Of a stretch of 64,000 nucleotides of DNA, positions 60,015-64,000 are shown in pieces. Made by a program: the position numbers and the translations under genes. Source of the stretch: Actinobacillus suis ATCC 33415 (lineage in GTDB: Bacteria > Pseudomonadota > Gammaproteobacteria > Enterobacterales > Pasteurellaceae); contig NZ_CP009159.1 of assembly GCF_000739435.1 (NCBI RefSeq), positions 310,001-374,000 of the forward strand, given 5' to 3'. The notes beneath the pieces are model-generated. The model saw nothing but the letters and a program-made list of their open reading frames with translations, ran no database searches and was not told the origin of the DNA. The first letter of the stretch is position 1; each line of letters starts with the position of its first letter.

Positions 60015-60314
60015 ATGAAAAAAGTAATGTTACTTGCGTTGCCTTTCGTTGTAGCGGCTTGTTCGGCACCGGAGCAGCAAAGTACGGTTCCGATGGATAT
60101 GCAAGTAGTTGCGGAATATCAACAACGTGTCGCAAGCGGGAATACCGTTTCGGAAAAACAAAAGCAACGTGTTGCTCAGCAAATTGAACCGGATGAACCG
60201 CTTAATCAAAGTGATAAGCGTCCGAAAGTAGTCAGACAGGTTGTAAGAGAGCCGGTGATTTATCCAAGCATTGGCATTGGTTACGGTTATCACAGACATC
60301 GTCATCATTGGTAA
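60015..60314 (+). CDS. Small lipoprotein with a His-rich tail
   Basis: 99 residues. Signal LLALPFVVAACSAP gives a lipobox (Cys16). The middle is Gln/Arg/Lys-rich and disordered-looking; the end is PSIGIGYGYHRHRHHW, with four His near the terminus. I do not recognise the family. The tail could bind metal, which is inference only. It has a good AGAGGAAA site and its own terminator. Confidence 0.75.
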   Translation: MKKVMLLALPFVVAACSAPEQQSTVPMDMQVVAEYQQRVASGNTVSEKQKQRVAQQIEPDEPLNQSDKRPKVVRQVVREPVIYPSIGIGYGYHRHRHHW

Positions 60315-60316
60315 CA

Positions 60317-60350
60317 AAAAAAGCTCCGATTAAGGTCGGAGCTTTCACTA
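60317..60350. terminator. Terminator between the lipoprotein and ytfL-like genes
   Basis: AAAGCTCCGA and TCGGAGCTTT form a 10-bp stem between convergent genes. Confidence 0.85.
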
Positions 60351-60352
60351 TG

Positions 60353-61648
60353 CTAGTTTGCGATATCTTTACGGAAAGAAACCATTAATTGGTCGATTTT
60401 AAAATTCTCGGTATCAATAATTTCGAATTTATATTGATCATAAAGAACAAAATCGGTTTTCTTTGGAATTTTACGTAACATATACATCATAAAACCACCA
60501 ATAGTTTCATAGTTTTCCGCATTCGGGAAGCTTTCGATTTCTAACGCTTTCATCACGTCTTCGAGCGGTGTAGCACCGTCAATTAACCACGAATCTTCAT
60601 CTCGGCGGACAATTTGTTCCTCTTCGGTTGAAACCAATTCGCCCATCACGATACTCATTACATCATTGAGGGTTAGAATCCCCACCACTAATGCGTATTC
60701 ATTTACGATAACCGCAAAATCTTCACCGGCAGATTTAAACAGCTCTAATACTTCGTAAAGTGACAGAGTATCCGGGATGAAAAGTGATTTTTTCAGTAAT
60801 TTCGCATCTGTTAGCGACACGTTATCGTTTTTTAGGTACTGTGTCAGTAGATCGTGCGTTTCAATATAACCTAAAATTTTATCCAATCCGTCATCGCAGA
60901 TCAGTACTTTGGAATAGGGATCTTCACCCAATGTTTCCAGCACTTTTTCTCGGTTATCGGTGCGATTTAAAAACACAATATTTTCACGGGTGGTCATCGT
61001 TGATGTTACACGGCGTTCCTGCATTTCAAACACGTTTTCAATGAGATAATGTTCTTGTGCTTTTAAAATACCGGCTTTCGCTCCCGCATCAACTACTGCA
61101 ACAATATCTTCGGAGGTCATATTGTCTTGGCGAACAGTAGAAACGTGAAATAACTTAAATAATGTGTTGGCAATCCAATCGAAAAACAGTACAAGCGGCT
61201 TAAATAATGCAATACAAAACATCATAATGCCGATGGTTCGTACTGCTACTTTTTCCGGGTATGTCATCGCAATACGTTTCGGCATTAAGTCTGCAAAGAG
61301 AACAAATGCCGAAGTGACAATGATAAAGGCAATCCAAGATGCTGCACTATCAACCCATTCCGCTTGTGTATATTTGGCAAGCCATTCGCTAAAGTAAGGA
61401 TTAATCGCACTTTCACCGACCACACCACCAAGGATCGCCACCATATTTAATCCGATTTGTACCACGGTAATAAAGCGTCCCGGCTGTTCCTGGAGCTTTA
61501 AAACTTTTTCGGCACGGAGGTCGCCCTCGTTAATCATTGCCTGTAATTTCAGTTTTCTTGCACCGGCAAGAGAGATTTCTGAAGATGAGATAATTGCACT
61601 GGCAATAATCAGTAATAAGATAATCAAACTTGCTTCAAATAAGCTCAT
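60353..61648 (-). CDS. YtfL-like CNNM/CBS (HlyC/CorC family) membrane protein
   Basis: 431 residues: a DUF21/CNNM membrane domain (about 1-190, EASLIILLLIIASAIISSSEISLAGARKLKLQ and VVQIGLNMVAILGGVVGE), two CBS domains (about 205-335, with EHYLIENVFEMQERRV before them) and a CorC_HlyC domain (RRDEDSWLIDGATPLEDVMKAL). It matches E. coli YtfL along the whole length. The family is linked to cation, often magnesium or cadaverine, efflux; the old name haemolysin is misleading. Confidence 0.9.
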   Translation of the reverse strand: MSLFEASLIILLLIIASAIISSSEISLAGARKLKLQAMINEGDLRAEKVLKLQEQPGRFITVVQIGLNMVAILGGVVGESAINPYFSEWLAKYTQAEWVDSAASWIAFIIVTSAFVLFADLMPKRIAMTYPEKVAVRTIGIMMFCIALFKPLVLFFDWIANTLFKLFHVSTVRQDNMTSEDIVAVVDAGAKAGILKAQEHYLIENVFEMQERRVTSTMTTRENIVFLNRTDNREKVLETLGEDPYSKVLICDDGLDKILGYIETHDLLTQYLKNDNVSLTDAKLLKKSLFIPDTLSLYEVLELFKSAGEDFAVIVNEYALVVGILTLNDVMSIVMGELVSTEEEQIVRRDEDSWLIDGATPLEDVMKALEIESFPNAENYETIGGFMMYMLRKIPKKTDFVLYDQYKFEIIDTENFKIDQLMVSFRKDIAN

Positions 61649-61691
61649 AAAATCCTCTGTTTGATAAGTTATGATGTATAAAATTATAGCA

Positions 61692-62342
61692 TTAAATATT
61701 TTTTACAGATTCAGCATTGCAAATTTTTGCCCAAAATTGACCGCTTGTCGGTGGACTTTGGATACAAAAAGATTCGCCTTGATATTCAAATTTTAGCTGA
61801 TAAGCATGTAAGTAAACCCGATCCGCTTCTGTGCCGGCATAGAGTTGATCACCTAAAATCGGGCTGCCTAAACTTTTCATCGCTACCCTTAATTGATGTG
61901 TTTTACCGGTTTTCGGTTGCAAAATAAAATGGCGTAAATTTGGTTCAAGCGAGTATGAAATAAATTGAGTCACGGCAGGATTCTGTTTGCTATGGCACAA
62001 TTTCCACGCGCCGTTACGGCTTTTTTGCATATCACCGCTAATTTTACCTTGTTTCTTTTTCGGTTTTTGATCGCTCAATGCCCAATAGGTTTTTTCGATT
62101 TTATGTTGTTCAAATAGGTGATAAAAGTGTACGGCTGCTTGTTTATTCAAGGCAAAAATCAATAAGCCGGACGTGACTTTATCTAAGCGATGTACCAGCC
62201 ATACTTGTTCCACTTGTAATTGTTTAGCGAGTTTTTCGGTTAATCCGACCGCTTCCTCGTCTTTGTGTACACTCACGCCGACCGGTTTATCAATCACAAC
62301 AAAGTCGTGATGTTGGAAGCAAATAGTCAATTTTTCAGTCAT
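61692..62342 (-). CDS. RluA-family RNA pseudouridine synthase
   Basis: 216 residues with the RluA catalytic motif VHRLDKVTSGLLIFALN (Asp), VVIDKPVGVSVH near the start and TGKTHQLRVAMKSLGSPILGDQLY. There is no S4 domain. It belongs to the short Pasteurellaceae/Vibrio type, not RluA, RluC or RluD proper, so the RNA target is unknown. It is divergent from the phosphatase gene. Confidence 0.9.
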   Translation of the reverse strand: MTEKLTICFQHHDFVVIDKPVGVSVHKDEEAVGLTEKLAKQLQVEQVWLVHRLDKVTSGLLIFALNKQAAVHFYHLFEQHKIEKTYWALSDQKPKKKQGKISGDMQKSRNGAWKLCHSKQNPAVTQFISYSLEPNLRHFILQPKTGKTHQLRVAMKSLGSPILGDQLYAGTEADRVYLHAYQLKFEYQGESFCIQSPPTSGQFWAKICNAESVKNI

Positions 62343-62391
62343 TTTTTGCTATACTCCGATAAATTTTGTCTATTTTAACAGGGAATTGAAT

Positions 62392-63024
62392 ATGGCACTC
62401 AACATTTATTTAGTCCGTCACGGGAAAACTGTTTGGAATTTAGAAGGGCGTTTGCAAGGCTCCGGCGATTCACCTTTGGTTGAAGAAGGTATTGAAGGGG
62501 CGAAAAAAGCGGGGAGAGCGTTAAAAGAGGTTAAATTTGCCGCTGCTTATTCGAGTATGCAAAAACGTGCGCAAGATACCGCAAATTATATTTTGGCAGA
62601 AAATAGTGAGAAGAACATTCCGCACTTTCACCACTTCGGTTTAAATGAGTTTGATTTTGGGCTTTGGGAAGGTACGAAATCGGTAGATTTATACTCAAAT
62701 GATGAATATTGGACGATGAAAAAAACACCGGCGGAATATCGTGCGGAAACTAATGGCGGTGAAACTTATGAAGATCTTTATAACCGAGTGATTAAAGTGT
62801 TTAATCAAATTGCTCAGTTGCACCAAGATAATGAAAACGTATTAATTGTTGCACACGGTATGACATTAACCGTTCTCACAGCGGTATTACGAGGCTTGCA
62901 TTGGTCGGAATGTCGTGATGAAACTAAACACAGTTTTGTGATTAACACCGCTATTAACCGAGCGGTTGTTGAGAATGGTAAGGCTGAATTAGTTGAGTTT
63001 AATCGCGTGGAACATTTGGCTTAG
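62392..63024 (+). CDS. Histidine phosphatase (phosphoglycerate mutase-like)
   Basis: 210 residues. The family motif is IYLVRHGKTVWNLEGRLQGSGDSPL with the catalytic His; AYSSMQKRAQDTA, EFDFGLWEG and VLIVAHGMTLTVLTAVL (second His) follow. It is similar to GpmB/PhoE types; whether it acts on phosphoglycerate is doubtful. The ATG at 62392 follows AGGGA; a TTG two codons upstream is unlikely. Confidence 0.9.
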   Translation: MALNIYLVRHGKTVWNLEGRLQGSGDSPLVEEGIEGAKKAGRALKEVKFAAAYSSMQKRAQDTANYILAENSEKNIPHFHHFGLNEFDFGLWEGTKSVDLYSNDEYWTMKKTPAEYRAETNGGETYEDLYNRVIKVFNQIAQLHQDNENVLIVAHGMTLTVLTAVLRGLHWSECRDETKHSFVINTAINRAVVENGKAELVEFNRVEHLA

Positions 63025-63047
63025 ACTTGCAAAAAAATCCCAAAATT

Positions 63048-63090
63048 AGACCGCTTATTTGCGTTGTTCAAATTAGCGGTCTTACTCTTT
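63048..63090. terminator. Inverted uptake pair between convergent phosphatase and yqgF genes
   Basis: AGACCGCT and AGCGGTCT are the perfect outer arms, followed by TACTCTTTTTT. Confidence 0.75.
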
Positions 63091-63091
63091 T

Positions 63092-63505
63092 TTATTGGGC
63101 TTCAAACCAGCTTTCTAAAATTAAGCAGGCGGAAATCGAATCCACTTTATCTTTTTTTAAGGCTTTGTAACCGCCCCGTTCAAAAATTTCCGCTTTCGCT
63201 GATACTGTTGTGAGGCGTTCGTCTTGTAACTCAACCGGCAAATTAAAACGTCCGTTTAAGCGATTCGCAAATTTTTTCGCTCTTTGGGTAAGCGGCTGTT
63301 CGCTGCCGTCCATATTGAGCGGTAAGCCGACCACTAAGCGTTCCGGTTGCCATTCTTTGATCACTTTTTCAATTTGATCCCAGTTCGGAATCCCGTCTTG
63401 CGCTTTAAAAGAGGGAAGTCCCTGCGCCGTACCGGTAATATCCTGCCCGACTGCACAGCCGATGCTGTAAGTACCGAAATCAAATGCGAGAATTGTTCTT
63501 GCCAT
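63092..63505 (-). CDS. yqgF: Putative Holliday junction resolvase / pre-16S rRNA nuclease YqgF
   Basis: 137 residues of the RNase H-like YqgF/RuvX family: [17 protein letters not shown] (first Asp), [35 protein letters not shown] and [17 protein letters not shown] (last Asp). In E. coli it matures the 16S rRNA 5' end. The start is the ATG at 63505 with AAGGA; an in-frame ATG five codons earlier lacks a site. It follows yqgE, as usual. Confidence 0.94.
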
Positions 63506-63556
63506 ATTATCCTTTTGCAAAAAATTGTTTATTTTCGACCGCTACTTAAGCCATCA

Positions 63557-64000
63557 TTAGGCTCTGCCGGCACGGGCTAACACACCTGAAATACCGAGCA
63601 TTTCATTTGCTTCTACCCAACGTTCTAAATAACCGGTTTCGAATAAGGTTTTGTCGTTCGCATCGGATACCAACCAATAATTGCGTGCGATTTCTTGTTC
63701 GAGTTGTTCCGGTTTCCACGTGGCACAACCTAAACAGACAATAAATTTTTCCGGCGCTTCTGGTTTACCAAGGCTATCCAGCACATCGCCTGATGTAGTT
63801 AACAAAATATTATCGGTAACACGATAGCTATGTAAAAATTCTTGTTCGGTTTTGGTGTGAATAATAAAGCCCCGATCTTGACTGACCGGCCCGCCGCTTA
63901 AGACCATCTGATCTTTATGGTAATTACGTTGATTCGCCATTTGAAAATCCATACGGGTAATCAATTCCAAAACGGATAAGTCGGTCGGTGTATTAATTAC
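63557..64000 (-). CDS. yqgE: AlgH/UPF0301 protein YqgE, 5' end cut by the window
   Basis: 148 codons are visible, beginning [17 protein letters not shown] at the window edge; the family has about 185 residues, so some 35-40 are missing to the right. [35 protein letters not shown] and [25 protein letters not shown] are the YqgE signature. The role is unknown; it is normally transcribed with yqgF. Confidence 0.94.
   Translation of the reverse strand, partial: VINTPTDLSVLELITRMDFQMANQRNYHKDQMVLSGGPVSQDRGFIIHTKTEQEFLHSYRVTDNILLTTSGDVLDSLGKPEAPEKFIVCLGCATWKPEQLEQEIARNYWLVSDANDKTLFETGYLERWVEANEMLGISGVLARAGRA

Overview
The window is an ordinary chromosomal segment of a Pasteurellaceae bacterium of the Actinobacillus (pleuropneumoniae/suis/lignieresii) type. 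The main evidence is the dense scatter of the Apl-type DNA uptake signal (core ACAAGCGGT, often followed by CAAATTTGCA). This is the sequence variant of the Actinobacillus/Mannheimia branch, not the AAGTGCGGT variant of Haemophilus influenzae. Low GC, Haemophilus-like protein sequences and gene pairs such as qseBC with ygiW, yajC-secD-secF and hemCDXY agree. I recognise 57 protein genes, one of them cut by the right edge. I see no rRNA, tRNA, insertion sequence, prophage or CRISPR array.

Layout. 1-13 kb: uvrC, a PurR-box xanthine-type permease, trxA, hflKC, purA, thiI, an AhpD-like protein, maf, a second PurR-box purine permease and two ferritins. 13-25 kb: yajC-secDF, ytfJ, ubiG, gyrA, an orphan BRO-family gene, uup, a lone alpha/beta hydrolase and tcdA. 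25-41 kb: adhE behind a perfect FNR box, the haem operon hemCDXY, a yedI-like gene, rpsO, nhaP, ppiD (with a G9 tract), a marC-like gene, an oligopeptide-binding lipoprotein and mrp. 41-51 kb: a Leloir operon galT-galK-galM-lacZ with a class II CRP promoter, divergent from a small RTX protein with its own CRP-like box, then the two-component genes qseBC. 51-64 kb: three tandem ygiW/BOF paralogues behind a QseB-type promoter, glyA with a PurR palindrome, nadK, thrS with an anticodon-mimic operator, infC (ATT start)-rpmI-rplT, a P-loop kinase-like gene, a His-rich lipoprotein, a ytfL-like gene, a pseudouridine synthase, a histidine phosphatase, yqgF and partial yqgE.

How parts connect. Purine supply is linked by three PurR-type boxes (two permeases and glyA); purA shows none. 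Carbon and oxygen control are visible as CRP boxes at gal/lac and RTX and an FNR box at adhE. Uptake sequences are repeatedly arranged as inverted pairs between genes, where they form stem-loops that probably act as terminators. A few lie inside coding regions and shape protein linkers, a signal peptide or C-termini.

The strongest second-look items are the thrS leader hairpin that copies a threonine anticodon loop, the QseB box flanking the -35 of the ygiW cluster and the triplication of that gene, the G9 tract in ppiD, the CRP/LacI-type control region between gal/lac and the RTX gene, and the orphan BRO gene. I did not find a clearly new multi-gene system.
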